DNA from: Thecamonas trahens ATCC 50062
Lineage: Eukaryota; Apusozoa; Apusomonadida; Apusomonadidae
DNA length: 54,922 bases
Direction: 5' to 3'
Assembly: GCF_000142905.1 (NCBI RefSeq)
Contig: NW_013657626.1
Span: 144,517-199,438 of the forward strand
The notes beneath the pieces are model-generated. The model was not told the origin of the DNA. It ran no database searches and worked only from the letters and a program-made list of their open reading frames with translations. Within the stretch, counting starts at the first letter, position 1. The number at the start of each line of letters is the position of its first letter. Below are positions 35,201 to 46,268 of the stretch, piece after piece. Made by a program: the position numbers and the translations under genes.

Positions 35201-37592
35201 CACACCTGACCAAGAGCACGCAGTGCCGCGCCGTGCATGGCAGCCGCCAGCGATGAGCCTGAGCTCGAGGTAGCGGCTGTGCCCTGTGGGACAAGGGCAA
35301 GCAGCTGGCCCACCGTCGCCTCGCGCGCCGCCGCGCCGCCGCTCAGCGGCAAAGGCATCAGGCTGCCGAGCTCACCGAGAGTTCGGCAAAGGGCAGCGCC
35401 AACAAGCGGCGAAACGTTCTTCCCGCCGGCCGCCAGCCACTCGGCCGCCAGCTCGGCGAGGGCGGTGACTTGAAGCAATGGCTCGCTCGTCGCAGCAAGT
35501 CCGCTTGCCTGGACGCGGAGCAGCGCTGCCGCGGCCCCGGCAGCCGCCACCAGTCGGCCGTGCTTGGCTTCTTCGCTTGCCTCGGGCACCAGGCCCTCGA
35601 GCAGTGGACCGAGGACTGCGCCAGGATCGGCCACAGGCGCCAGTGCCGCCAGAACGCGAGCAGCATCCTCACGCACACCCGCCTTGGCCGCTGCGCACAG
35701 CGGGAGAACCGCGGACGCCGGCACCAACTCGACCGTCTCCGGTCGAGCCCACGCATCCGCCATCCCGGCCAGCACGCTCACGGCTTGTGCCTGAAGCGCA
35801 GGGCGGGCTTCCCCAAATCGACCCAGCGCTTCAACAAGGAGAGCAACCAGCGGCTGTGCATCAGGCGGCAGCGACCCGTTGGCGTCGTTCTTGCGCCACG
35901 CATTGTAGGCTGCGGCGCAAAAGCCAAAGCCGTGAACAAGGCTCTCGGGTGATGCCGCACCATGGAGCGCAAAGTGCGCTGCAGTGGCTCCAAAGTCCGG
36001 GTACGCCACACTCGTGTCCGGCACCACGCCGGCGCCCATGTTGATATAAGGGCGGAGTCCGCGCTCAGCCTCGTTGGCCACCGCCAGATTGGTGTCGCTC
36101 GCCAGCCGCGCACACAACAGCCGCGACGGAAGATGTGCAAACGGAAAGAGGTGCATGACGTAGAAGAGCGCCATCAGCCGTGCCTGGACTGCTCCCGACG
36201 CGGCGTACTTTTCCAGCACATCAAACACAGGCCCCTGCGCACTTTCCGGAAGTGGGTCAAACGCGCCCATCAAGTCGGTGAGCGCCTCCTTGACTGCAGC
36301 GCGATCAGACGCGCTCCCGCTCTCGGCGGCGTCAAAGAACGACGCCAAGACCCGGAGGTTTGGTCCGACCAGCGACGGCACAATCCGTGCACACCGTCCG
36401 ACCGCCACATACCCAAACGAGCCGAGGCCAGTTCCGGCAATTGACGGCAGGAGCATGTCAAGGAGCGCGCGCGCCAGCGGGACAAGCCGCTCGGGCTCGG
36501 CTGTGCGGAACAGAGCCTGGAACAGGGCCTTACCGGCGGCGGTCATCCGGGCCTGCGGCGAGAGAAGCGCGCTCCGCAGCGTGTCAAACAGCCGCGGCGC
36601 TGCAAGTGCGGCATCGGGTGCGTTGGCGAGATGCGTGAGCGCGGCTAGGGCAAGGTCAATAGATGCTGGCCGAACGCGCTCGCTCGAGTCGCCGGCCACG
36701 TATGCGCAGAGCCGATCAAGGGTGACAACGCTTGTCGGGCTGAACGTCGACGGCGGAAAGTGCGAGCGCATGGCGTGCGAGGCCAAGTCGCGGGCCGTCG
36801 GGTTGGCCGAGTGCGCCGCCACAAGCGCCATCGGGAACACAGCTTGCAGCCAGCCAGCATCAGCGGCGGCAACGTCAAGAGCATACGAGAGGATCGAGGC
36901 CTGACAGGCGGACAGGTGCGACGGGTTCGCCGGTTTGAGTGACGCCAGCCGCTTGCACCGCATCCGCGAGAGACCCGGCGGCGGCTCCGGCAACGGCGCG
37001 CCCGTCTCGCGTTGCGCGGTTTGGCTCTCAATGTCCTGCGGGCGGAAGAGGAGGAGATCGTGGCCAAAGTCAACAACGGCCTCGAGCGCGCCGGCCGGCG
37101 GAAGCGCTTCTGGCTGCGGAGCAGCGCATGCGAGATGAGGAGCCATGATGTGAAGGATGGCATTGCGATGGTTGGCCGGGATAGCCGGCGAGACAAGGGC
37201 GTGAACAAGCTTGCGAATCGCAGTTGGCAGAGCTTGGGCGTGGGGTGATCGGCAGCGACCGCGACAGGAGCAAGAGCCTTGTTGAGGTAGACGAGGGTCA
37301 GGTTCTTGACCAGGGGTGGGACGCTGGCATCGATGTACTGATCCACAAGCGACATGAGCGGGAAGACGGCCGGTGAGGAGGGGAAGCGAGAGTTGATGTG
37401 GCCGACAAGAGCCACCACTTTTTTCTTGACTGCGGCTTGTGGCGCCGCCAGCAGCTGGAGTGCCGGCACCAGGAAGGTTGCCAGGATCGGTGCCGCCGCC
37501 TCGGCATTGTCAGCCATGGCCAGACGGAGGAGGACCTTGTCGAGAATGGCCACCTCCTGTGCCCCGTCGTCATTGCTGCTGCCACTCGACAT
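32230..37592 (-). CDS. ECM29: Proteasome adaptor and scaffold protein ECM29, interrupted by one frameshift
   Basis: ECM29 is a HEAT-repeat protein of about 1800 aa that binds and stabilises the 26S proteasome. The N-terminus starts at an ATG at 37592 and reads ILDKVLLRLAMADN, then VKKKVVALVGHINSRFP and LVKNLTLVYLNKAL, matching the family. Near 37242-37245 the frame changes. One missing C (coding strand) restores ALPTAIRKLVHALVSPAIP, PLPEPPPGLSRMRCKRL and the whole remaining 1600 aa. Strong matches further on include GGSLATYQEICSLATD, QPELIYKFMGLARSNALW, VWEENTSGNTGGVRLY and GLAGRLWDGKEALV. The joined length is about 1787 aa, close to the human 1845. A sequencing error is the simplest reason for the break. 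The upstream leader is G-poor with CA and CT repeats. Confidence 0.9.
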
Positions 37593-37811
37593 GGGTTCGA
37601 GGAAGAGTGGTGTAGTGCTGTCGGAGAGAGGCTGTGTGTGAGAGAGAGAGTGTGTGTGTGCGTGCTGGGTGTTGAGTGAGTGCGGGGAGGGGCTTGTTCC
37701 GGAGGTCGCCAGGTCGCGCAACATGCGAAAGCGCGTGCCGCGCGCATGTCGCAAAGTGAAACGCGATGACTTTGATTGGGGAAATGTACGGGATGGTGTG
37801 TGGCCGACCGT
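37593..37811. other. Spacer between two minus-strand genes
   Basis: Short spacer holding the ECM29 leader. On the minus strand it has CA and CT dinucleotide runs around 37635-37665 and few G residues. No gene or RNA was recognised. Confidence 0.5.
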
Positions 37812-40800
37812 CTAGTCGCTGCTCGAGTACGTCGATGAGCCAGAGGTATTGCCAGGTACGGTGAGCGGCGGTGGGAGCGGGACAATGTCCTCGCCGGTGG
37901 GAGCAGCAGGGGCGGCCAAGACGCTTGACAGCGCCAGCGAGTCGGCGGCGAGCGAGTCGGCATGGACGTCCGAGATGGAGACGGTGTCGGCACGATCGAG
38001 CCTGGGGTCCGACTCCATGATGTCGAGGCTCACACTGTTGCTGTCCATGCCGCGCATAGCGTGGCCAGCCTTGACATCGTCGCCGTCGTCGACAAGCGCG
38101 CCATCGTAGTCAAGGGCGCCGACAAAGGCCTCGGCGCCGGCGCCCTCTTCGTCGGCGCGGATCTGCCGCCAGTCAAGGACAAAGCCGCCAAGCATGGTGA
38201 CAATGTTGAGGACGATGCCGCCCAGCACGATTGCCGGCCGCATGTCGTCATGCTGCATGGTGCCACCCCAGAGGACAAGCGAGACAGCGGCGAGGCAGAC
38301 AATGGCCATCGAGTTGTGGAGCGAGGCACAGTATGGCATAGTGAGGGTTAGATGAACAAGACACACGCCGAGGACAAAGAGTGCGGCGTTGGCCTTGTTG
38401 ATCACGTCGCGGAAGACGACCATGGCAAGAACCACGCCGATCTTGCGCCCCATGATGGCAAGCTCGTAGGCAAATGCCTCGGCTGTAAACCGGCCGACGA
38501 GGAACCCGTACCGCAGTGCAAACTCGAGCTCGCTCAGCTGTTCGCGCTTCTTGAACAGCAACCTGCAGACCGCGAGCGGAATACCAACGACGTACAGCAG
38601 CGTGCCGATGATAGCGACCGGGAACAGGCCCCAGTAGCCCTCATCGTAGCACCTGACGTACCTGGCATCGTCGAGGCGCCAGAACCGTGAGCCGTCGCGC
38701 CGGGTGCATGAGTAGAAGCCAAGAGCAGCAGATGCCAGCGGGAGAAAAAGATGACCAGGAGCTGATAGTAGGCGCGCTTGGTGGCATCGACGAGCGAGTC
38801 GCGCGTCATAGCCACCTCGTCGTCCTGCGAGTGAAGATCGTCGCCGACCTCGGCCTCCTCCACCGTCTCGTTTGTCTTTTTGGCCGCCCGGCGGACAAAG
38901 AATAGCCCGACGACAAAGACAATGGCAAAGGGAATGATGAACAGGAGCGGGAGGCAGAGCGTGAAGATCCACTTCACCTTCCACTTGACTTCATCGTTGA
39001 GGCACTCGAGCGTGAGCAGGTCGAGGTTGTATGTCGAGAGCGAGGTGATGACCATCCACGTCTCGCCGAGGGTACCCCAGTTGAGCGCGAGCTTGCCGTA
39101 GATGGCGGTGATCTGCAGCGAGTTGAGCCCGATCATGATGGCGCCAAACTTGTGGACCTCCCCGGTCCGGGTGTTGAACCAGAGGAGCGCACCGGCGACA
39201 GCGATGCCAAGGACGAAGAGGACCAGGATCATCGGCACCACCCGCCCGTCACACTTGGTGCACCGCTGGCCGAGCTTGAAAAAGTCTTGCTCACAGTCAG
39301 TGCACTCGGGACCGCGGTAGCCGCGCTTGCAGCCCTGCGAGCCGCAGCCAGGGCCGGATCCACATGAGACAAAGCCGTCCGGGCTCGAGTCGGACGGCGC
39401 AAAGCCGGGCGCAGGCTGGGCTGGGCTACCTCCGCCGGCGCACACTCCGCCGGTCGGACACGGCAGGCAAGGCGGCGAGCCGCTCTTGTCAGCAGAGTAT
39501 GCGCCGGGCAGGCAGGTGCAGGTTGTACCACCGAGTGACGGCAGCGGCGTCGAGAGCGCCGGACATGTGGTGCAGTTGGTGTTTCCGTTTCCGTCGGCAA
39601 ACGCGCCAGTCGGACACGGCGTGCACGGATCGGCCGACGTTGCGCCCGAGTACGTGTTCGGCGGGCAGGTGATGCAGAGGAGCAGCGTTGGCGCGGCAGT
39701 GAGCGGCGGCGGGGGCACGGCCGAGGCGCCCATGCCGGGACCGCAGGCCGAGATCGGGACCGAGATTGGGAGTGTGGCCGCCGCCGGCGGCGGTCCGACA
39801 AGCGCTGGCGCTGGTGGGGGTCCGGCAAGAAGCGTCGCGACCACAGGCACCGCCGGCGTCGGGAACGAGACAGCTCGTGCAATCGGCACCTGATCAGCGG
39901 TGGCACCGGCAAGCGCCACCAAAGCCAGGTCAAATCCGGCGCTTGTTCCAGAGCCAGTCAGCGGGAGCTTGATCGACTGTGCTATGCTTGCGCCGCCAGC
40001 AGCAACCAGCGGCCCGACGAAGAGCGCGTCGCCAGGCAGCACGAGACCGAGGCTGGCGCCAGCCGCCACATCGAGCGTGAGCTCAAGCTCGAGGCTACTC
40101 GAGTCGACAGCTTGTCCAAGCGCATCGACTACGCCCACCCGCCCGGTACCAAAAGCCACACCCGAGACGGCTGTTGACGGCACACTGCTCTCCAGCATGA
40201 GTGCGTACGGCGGTGTCGACACAGGTCGGACTGGGACGATCGGCGGAGAGAGCGGGCCGGGCCGGAGGAAGGCATCACGGCCGGGAATCAAGAACTCTAG
40301 CGGCGCCTTGACCAGCGCGCGCGGTGCCATTGCCGGAAGGCTGCCGGTGCGCGGGGTGCAGAGGAAGAGCGTCGAGCCGTCCTTGGCCTGAGCTCCGCCA
40401 TTTAGCCCGGCGTTGAGGTTCATCCACGACGGAAGCGCAGCGTCGTCGACACCCCCGTCGGAGAAGACCATCGGCATCTGGCAACCAAAGATGGCGCCAC
40501 CGTAGTCAGCAACATTGTCGCGGATGATCGAGTCTACTGGTCCAGAAAAGAAGATGCCGCCGATGGCGTCAGTGTAGCCGGCTGCTCGTGACCCGAGCGC
40601 AGCCAGTCCGATGGTATCGGCCTGTTCGTCAGCGCGCGGCGCGACGAGCTTGAGATCAGGCGTGGCCGGAAGTGGCAGGTAGCCAGTGAACACGCCACCG
40701 AGAGCGCCGCCAAAGACGGCGACATTGTCGCGCCAAACTGCGCCAGCAATGGCAATTGCGGCGTGGGAGGCTTTGGAGAAGAGGCAGCCACCGGCGACTG

Positions 40801-43800
40801 ACGCGGTGTTTTCGGTGCATTGCAGGCCAGTGAGCGAAAGTCCAACCTTGGTCATGCCCGTCAACTTGAGATTGCCGGCGTTAAAGGCTGCGAGCGCGGC
40901 AGGGGCCGGCAAGACGCCGATGCCAGCACCGTATTGAGCGGCGTTGTTGGTAAAGACGGAGTCAGTGACCGAGATAGTGCCGACACCAGAGGTAGCCGGG
41001 ATAGCGATGGCGAGCACGCCGCCGAAGCCGAGCGAGGCTGTGTTGGCCGATGCGGTGAGGCGAGTGACCTCGAGCTGGGACTTGAGCCCCGTACCGGCAA
41101 ACATGACGGCGCCACCAGAGCCATCCATGGCCGAGTTGTCGACAGCGTTGACATCAATAAGCTCGAGACGCACGCTCTCTCCCACGGCAGCGATGGCGCC
41201 ACCGGATGCATACGCGCGGTTCCCGGAAAGGACCACATGCTCAAGCCGGGCAGATGCTGGTCCGGCAACAAAGACCGCCGAGCCGTAGCCGGTGTGGGCC
41301 GAATCAGCCGCGGCGGATCGGGTGGCAGCAAGTGACGAGCAATTGTCAAAGCGAACGTTGGAGAGCACAAGCTCTGCGCCATCTAGGGCGACAATAGCAG
41401 CGTGCGGGTACGGGGTCGCATCGTTAGCTGCGAGGCCGGCGTCGAGCGCAACAGCAGTGGCCTTGATGTTGACGTTGGTGAGCCCGAGCTTTGTCCGCAA
41501 TCCGGCAACCGAGAACAGAACACCGGAGCCCTGGCAGTCGAGGGCAACGTGGTTGGCGCCGGCCGCGTCCTGCGGTGGGCCAACAAGCCGAACGGCGACG
41601 CCAGGCCGGATCGGGAGGCCGAGTGGGGCGCAGCCGGTGTAGCGGCCGGGTGGGAGGAGGAGCTCGGTCCAGGTTGCAGACGGCGGGAGCTGAGCAAGCG
41701 CAGCAGCGATACAGTCGACGGTGTAGCCGCAGGTGGCCACGTCGACGGCAGCGACAGAGCCGCGGAGAATGGCTGATGAGCCAAAGCGGGTCGAAGCGCG
41801 AGCAAGGCCACCTGTCGCGTCGGAAAACACCAGGTCGATGACGCCGTCAGCGTCGGCGTCGACAGGAAAGGCGCTGACTGCTGGGACGCCGGTAAAGTCA
41901 ACCAACTTTGCGGGCAATGCCAGTTCAAACTTGCCCACGGCGCTGATCTTGCCGAGTGCTACGTTGAAGCCTGTGCCCGAGTTGCCGTCGAGGCCAGTGA
42001 TGTCGGTGACGCCGTCGCCGTTGGCGTCGACGAGCCGAATCGATGAGCCGAATCGACCTTGGTCTCCGGCCTGGGTGGCAAACAAGCGCGGCTGGGGTGC
42101 GGGACCGGCCGAGGCGCCGGGAAGCGGAAGCTCGCATGCCCAGTATTGGTTCTTGGCCGCCTCGACATTGAATATGAGGTTGACAGCGGACGCCGATGGG
42201 GTGCCGTCGGCGCCAAGCGGCGACGAGTTGACCAACAGCAGACCGTGTGTGAGTGCGGTGAGCCGCATGCCGAGCGTCGACGAGGTGTTGCAAAGAAACG
42301 GTGTGGCGAGCGCAGTGGCACCATAGGTGGCTTCGCCGTGAACTGCGGGATCGGCGAGGAAGACAAAGAGCGCCGAGGTAGTCACAAGATCGCCCGAGGT
42401 GAAGACAATGTCCATGCGGGAGTCGGCGTTGACATCAAGAACTGTCATGAAATGGTCGTTGGGCTTGAAGCTCGTCGACGGAGTCGGATAGTCTGCACCA
42501 AAGCGGGCGGCAAAGACCGAGTAGTCGCCGGCGTTGTCTTCGTTGCGGATCCAGTAGAGGTATTCGGCGTTGGTGATGATGATATCGTAGCCGGCACCGT
42601 CACCGACAACGTCGGCAAGCATGATATGCTCGGCGGCAGCGGTGAGGACGCCGGGAAGCGAGGGCGGGACGGTGATGTAGGTCGGCTGGCGAGCGGCAGC
42701 AGGCGTGGCGGCGAGCGCGTCCGCGGCCTTGATGTAGGCAAAGGTAGACGGCGAGCCAGTGAGGGTAAAGACAATGTCGGCCGCGCCGTCGGCATCAATG
42801 GCGCCGACGGCGGTCTTGGCCACATTGGCAGTCCTTTCGAGCTCAAAGGTTGGCGAGGTGAGGATCGAGTCCGGCGTGGCCGCGGCCCAGCCGGCGACAA
42901 AGACGACACGGCCGAGGAAAAACGCCCAGCCGTCAGGGTAGCCGTCACGGTTGACGTCGAGGGGGCCAACAAAGACCGGGTTACGGAACTTGTTGAACTC
43001 GATAAGGTTGACGGTCGGCGGCTTGTACACCGGAAAGAGGGGAGCCTCGGGAGACGAAACCGGCGGTGCGGTGAGGAGAGCAATGTGACTGTAGGAGCTC
43101 ACGTCGGTGACAAAGATCTCCGGGCCTGCGCCTCTGGCGGCGCCGACGGCAAAGGTGTCAATAACAAACTCTGGCGTGAGTGACTGAGCCGTGATCAAGG
43201 TAAACTGACGGAGGCCAGCCGAGGCGTCGATGGGACCCGACAGGAGGACGATGACGTTTTTGGCGAGGGCGATGAGGTCCGCAGCGCCGTTGCCGTCGAC
43301 GTCTACTGCAGAAAAGGCAGACCAGCCTGTGTTGAGCTTGATGGGCAGCCGAGCAAGGATGGCGCCTTGGCTCTGAGCCACGTAGCCGTAGGTGTAGTTG
43401 ATGCCACCCGACTCGATGGGAGTAGCGGCGCGGGCAACGTACACCATGCCGGCGAGCGCGACGCTCTTGGGCGCCGACGTGACATAGACAAGGTCGTCGA
43501 GGCCATCACCGTTGACGTCAAGCTCAACCGGCGGAAGCTCGGAGGTGCTGATGAGGTTGTCGCGGATGTTGAAGATGTCGGCCTGAAGTGGTGGATTCGA
43601 GCCGTAGATGTCAGCAGGCGCGATGAGCTCGCGAACGGGGTCAAAGGTGAGGCCGGCCCGTCCGGCAGCGACCCACGGCCGGTTCACGGCTTCGTCCTTG
43701 CAGCTGAGGTCTGGAAATGAGTTGTCACCCACAAAGTGACCGATGACAAGCGAGGTGGAGCAGAAGCGGAGGATGTCGTCGTCGGCGATAAAAGTGTTGA

Positions 43801-44405
43801 GGGGCGAGAAGGTCTCCCCAAGGCCGTCAAGGTTGAGATAGGCCCCCAGAGTAAGAGGCACACGCTTGAGGAGGGCAATGATATCGAGGTCAAGGTCGCC
43901 GTCGATGTCGTAGAGCCAGACGCCCAAGATCGCGTCGTCGTTGACGGTAGTAGTGACGTTGCGGTGCTCGGAGCGGATGATGACCTTGGAGAAGGCGCCG
44001 TCGTTGGTACCAAACACGATCTCGTCGTACCCGTCAACGTCCAGATCACCGACAGCAAGCTGCTGCTGCTCGACTGGAGGCGGCGGGCCGGAAAGGCCAA
44101 ACAACGGGCCAGCCTCGATGACAAAGCCCTCGAGGCGTGACGGGCCTGGAGCGTGGCACGAGGCGAACAAGTCGCGGTCGGGTGCGGACTCGCGAACCCA
44201 GACAGCACAATGGTAGGAGGGCGAGAACTGATGGGTTCCACCGATTTTAGCAGCCACCAACGTGCTCCCCGTGTACTGCGAGTTGACCACGTTGGTCACA
44301 ATGGGCGTGGCCACGGGTGATGGTGGGGAAGGCGGCGGGCAGTTTGCGGCACGTGCACCGTTGCAAAGCAGAGCGAACAAACAAACCGTTTCGACCAGAG
44401 CCAGC
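37812..44405 (-). CDS. Giant FG-GAP / beta-helix / GCC2-GCC3 multi-TM surface protein, 5' exon missing and frameshifted
   Basis: About 2197 aa are visible. The exon opens at 44405 after a strong acceptor (branch-like CTAAC, pyrimidine tract, CAG) and starts inside a signal peptide (LALVETVCLFALLCNGARA). The ATG exon must lie in gap 3. Domains in order: FG-GAP/VCBS repeats (about 30-900; DVDGYDEIVFG, DVNGDGLDDLVY), a right-handed beta-helix/pectin-lyase-like region (about 950-1400; YASGGAIAAVG, NNAAQYGAGIG), then Cys-rich GCC2/GCC3-type repeats (CPPNTYSG, CTPCPTGAFADGNGNTNC). A multi-TM region follows (VPMILVLFVLGIAVAGALL; TYNLDLLTLECL; ELAIMGRKIGVVLAMVV) and a Ser/Asp-rich tail. Near 38740-38742 the frame changes: one missing C restores IFFSPLASAALGFYSC. 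The likely role is a cell-surface receptor or adhesin, related in design to the first gene. Confidence 0.85.
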
Positions 44406-44806
44406 CTGAGAGTGAAGAGGGGAGGGGGAGGGGTTAGTGTGGCAGAGAAGAANNNNNNNNNNNNNNNNNNNNNNNNNNNNNNNNNNNNNNNNNNNNNNNN
44501 NNNNNNNNNNNNNNNNNNNNNNNNNNNNNNNNNNNNNNNNNNNNNNNNNNNNTTTTACTGGGGGGGGGGGGGGGGGGGAGTGGGGGGCTTGTGGCTTGTG
44601 GGTAGTTGCGGGGAAGGGGGGGAAGGACGCACCTGGAAATGGTCATGGCAGAAGCAGTTTTTCTTTCGGCTGTTGGCGTGGAGTGTCCGTGTTTTTCTCG
44701 GCGGAGAGTGCACTGCCGCTTTCTACCTACCTTCCTTCTCCTCCCTCCTCCGCTCTTCCAGCCAGCGCTCAACTGGGGGCGTGGCAGGGTCAATCTGACT
44801 GTGTTG
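44406..44806. other. Intron end, gap 3 and 3' flank of the hydrolase gene
   Basis: 44406-44452 is the end of an intron of the FG-GAP gene. After the gap, 44560-44578 is a G19 run (C-rich on the minus strand, so in the expected leader position for the missing FG-GAP first exon). 44579-44806 shows no gene. Confidence 0.5.
44453..44552. other. Assembly gap 3 (100 N)
   Basis: Exactly 100 N, lying between the second exon of the FG-GAP gene and a G19 run. The first exon of that gene is expected in it. Confidence 0.98.
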
Positions 44807-45886
44807 TCAGTGTGTGGTGGAGTGCATCGAGGGCATGGGCGGGGGCGGAGGTGACTCGAGGCGTGGAAGGAGCGAGGCAAAGGCGTTCAGCCATGCATCC
44901 GGGTCCTCGACCATGGCAAAGTGGCCGAGGTCGGGTAGCCAGACAAAGCCAGCTTGGGAAAGGTCAGCCTCGATGGCGGCGCCCATGGCGGGCGGTGCGA
45001 CGGTGTCCCTGGCGCCCCAGATGAAGCCGAGCGGGATGTCGGTGGCGCGGAGCGCGGCCATCCAACGGGATTCGCCGTGCTTGAACCGCTGGTCAATGTA
45101 GCCGATGAGAGCCGGGAGCCGCCACGCGCCGTCGTGGTACAGCAGGCTCGCCCACATGGCGTCGATGTCAGCCGAGGTGAGGAGTTCAGACGAGATCGAG
45201 CGGATTTGTCGTGAGAAGATGGCGTAGTTGGAGAGCCGCACAAAGGCATCGCCCACGAGCGGGAGCCGCAGCAGAACCTGTGAGAAGCGGAATGAAGCCA
45301 TGTCGATCTTCATGCCGCCGTTGTTAAAGACCACAAAGGCGATGTCGAGGCCGACGGCGTGCGGCGCGCCGTCAGCTGCACTCGCCACCATCTCCTCGCA
45401 CACGCTGTCGCCCATGTCGTGGCAGACAAGGCCGGCCGAGGTCACGCCGTAGTGTGCAGCGACAGCAAATACCACCTTGGCCTGATCAAAGAGCGAGTAT
45501 GCGTAGTCTGCCGGGAGCGGCTTGTCCGAGAGGCCGTAGCCAGGCAGATCCAGGACGATAACGTTGCGGTCTGCCGAGAGCCGGCCGGCCACCCCATGCC
45601 AATCGTAAGATGACGTGGGGAAGCCATGGACAAGAACAAGCGGGAGACCACACTGTCGACGGCCGATCTTTTGGCACTCGAACAGGATGGTGAAAACGTC
45701 GAGCGTGACTCCGGCGACCGAGATGGGGAGAGACGTCGCCCCAGGTAAGCCCGCCCACTCTTGCAGCGGGAGTGGGAGCATGTCGACCGACGACGGGAGC
45801 GAAGCAAAGGGCGAGGGCGGTGAGAGGAGAGCAGCGAGGATGAGGGCGAGCACTGCGACTGCAGTTGAGGCAGCGAGGGGATGCAT
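44807..45886 (-). CDS. MEST-like alpha/beta hydrolase
   Basis: The protein has 359 aa from the ATG at 45886. An N-terminal hydrophobic segment (STAVAVLALILAALL) suggests a membrane anchor or signal, as in animal MEST. The hydrolase core has the HGFPTSSYDW oxyanion motif at 87-96, LDLPGYGLSDKP at 112-123, a nucleophile elbow CHDMGDS with Asp157 in place of Ser as in epoxide hydrolases and MEST (HDYGD), NNGGM, the lid segment YIDQR, IWGARDTVAPP and the catalytic His322 in LGHFAMVEDP. Match to mammalian MEST runs through most of the chain. The substrate of MEST itself is poorly defined; a lipid-related role is possible. It is head to head with the prolyl hydroxylase gene. Confidence 0.85.
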   Translation of the reverse strand: MHPLAASTAVAVLALILAALLSPPSPFASLPSSVDMLPLPLQEWAGLPGATSLPISVAGVTLDVFTILFECQKIGRRQCGLPLVLVHGFPTSSYDWHGVAGRLSADRNVIVLDLPGYGLSDKPLPADYAYSLFDQAKVVFAVAAHYGVTSAGLVCHDMGDSVCEEMVASAADGAPHAVGLDIAFVVFNNGGMKIDMASFRFSQVLLRLPLVGDAFVRLSNYAIFSRQIRSISSELLTSADIDAMWASLLYHDGAWRLPALIGYIDQRFKHGESRWMAALRATDIPLGFIWGARDTVAPPAMGAAIEADLSQAGFVWLPDLGHFAMVEDPDAWLNAFASLLPRLESPPPPPMPSMHSTTH

Positions 45887-46268
45887 GTGGGTCGTGGGTG
45901 GGTGGGCGGGGTGAGGAGAGGTGACGACGGGAGAGGTGAGGGCGGCGATGATCAAGCCAATCCGCGGGGGGAGATGAAGGCGGATGATGATGATGATGAT
46001 GAGGCATTATGATGATGGTAGTCGTCATCCGGCTGCATCCGCCTCCATCTGGATGCGCGTCCCATTCTGACCCACATCCATTTGCAGGTCATCGCTGCAG
46101 CAGTGTTTCGCCGACCTGAACACTTCGCCAAGCGGAGCAACCCGCCTAACTGGCCCCGGACCCGGACGTCAGACAAGACTTGTCCACACGGCTAGGAGTG
46201 TGTGTGTGCGCGCGTGTGTGTCTTTGTCTCTGTCTTTGTCTCTCTACGCAAGGAACACCCGAGTGTGA
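45887..46268. promoter_or_regulatory. Divergent spacer between hydrolase and prolyl hydroxylase genes
   Basis: Near 45887-45950 the plus strand is G-rich (C-rich for the minus gene). A GAT/ATG triplet repeat lies at about 45983-46005. At 46197-46245 a GT run is followed by TCTTTGTCTCTG-type pyrimidine repeats upstream of the plus gene. No C run is present there, so this plus-strand start is an exception to the local pattern. Confidence 0.4.

Noticed and set aside
38735-38750. Programmed -1 frameshift site in the giant FG-GAP gene
   Set aside because: The zero-frame sequence C TTT TTC lacks a canonical X XXY YYZ heptamer and I saw no obvious downstream pseudoknot. A missing C fits equally well and recurs in other genes.
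42059-43183. 374-aa plus-strand ORF
   Set aside because: Antisense to the FG-GAP repeats of the giant minus-strand gene; Gly/Arg/Asp-rich shadow.
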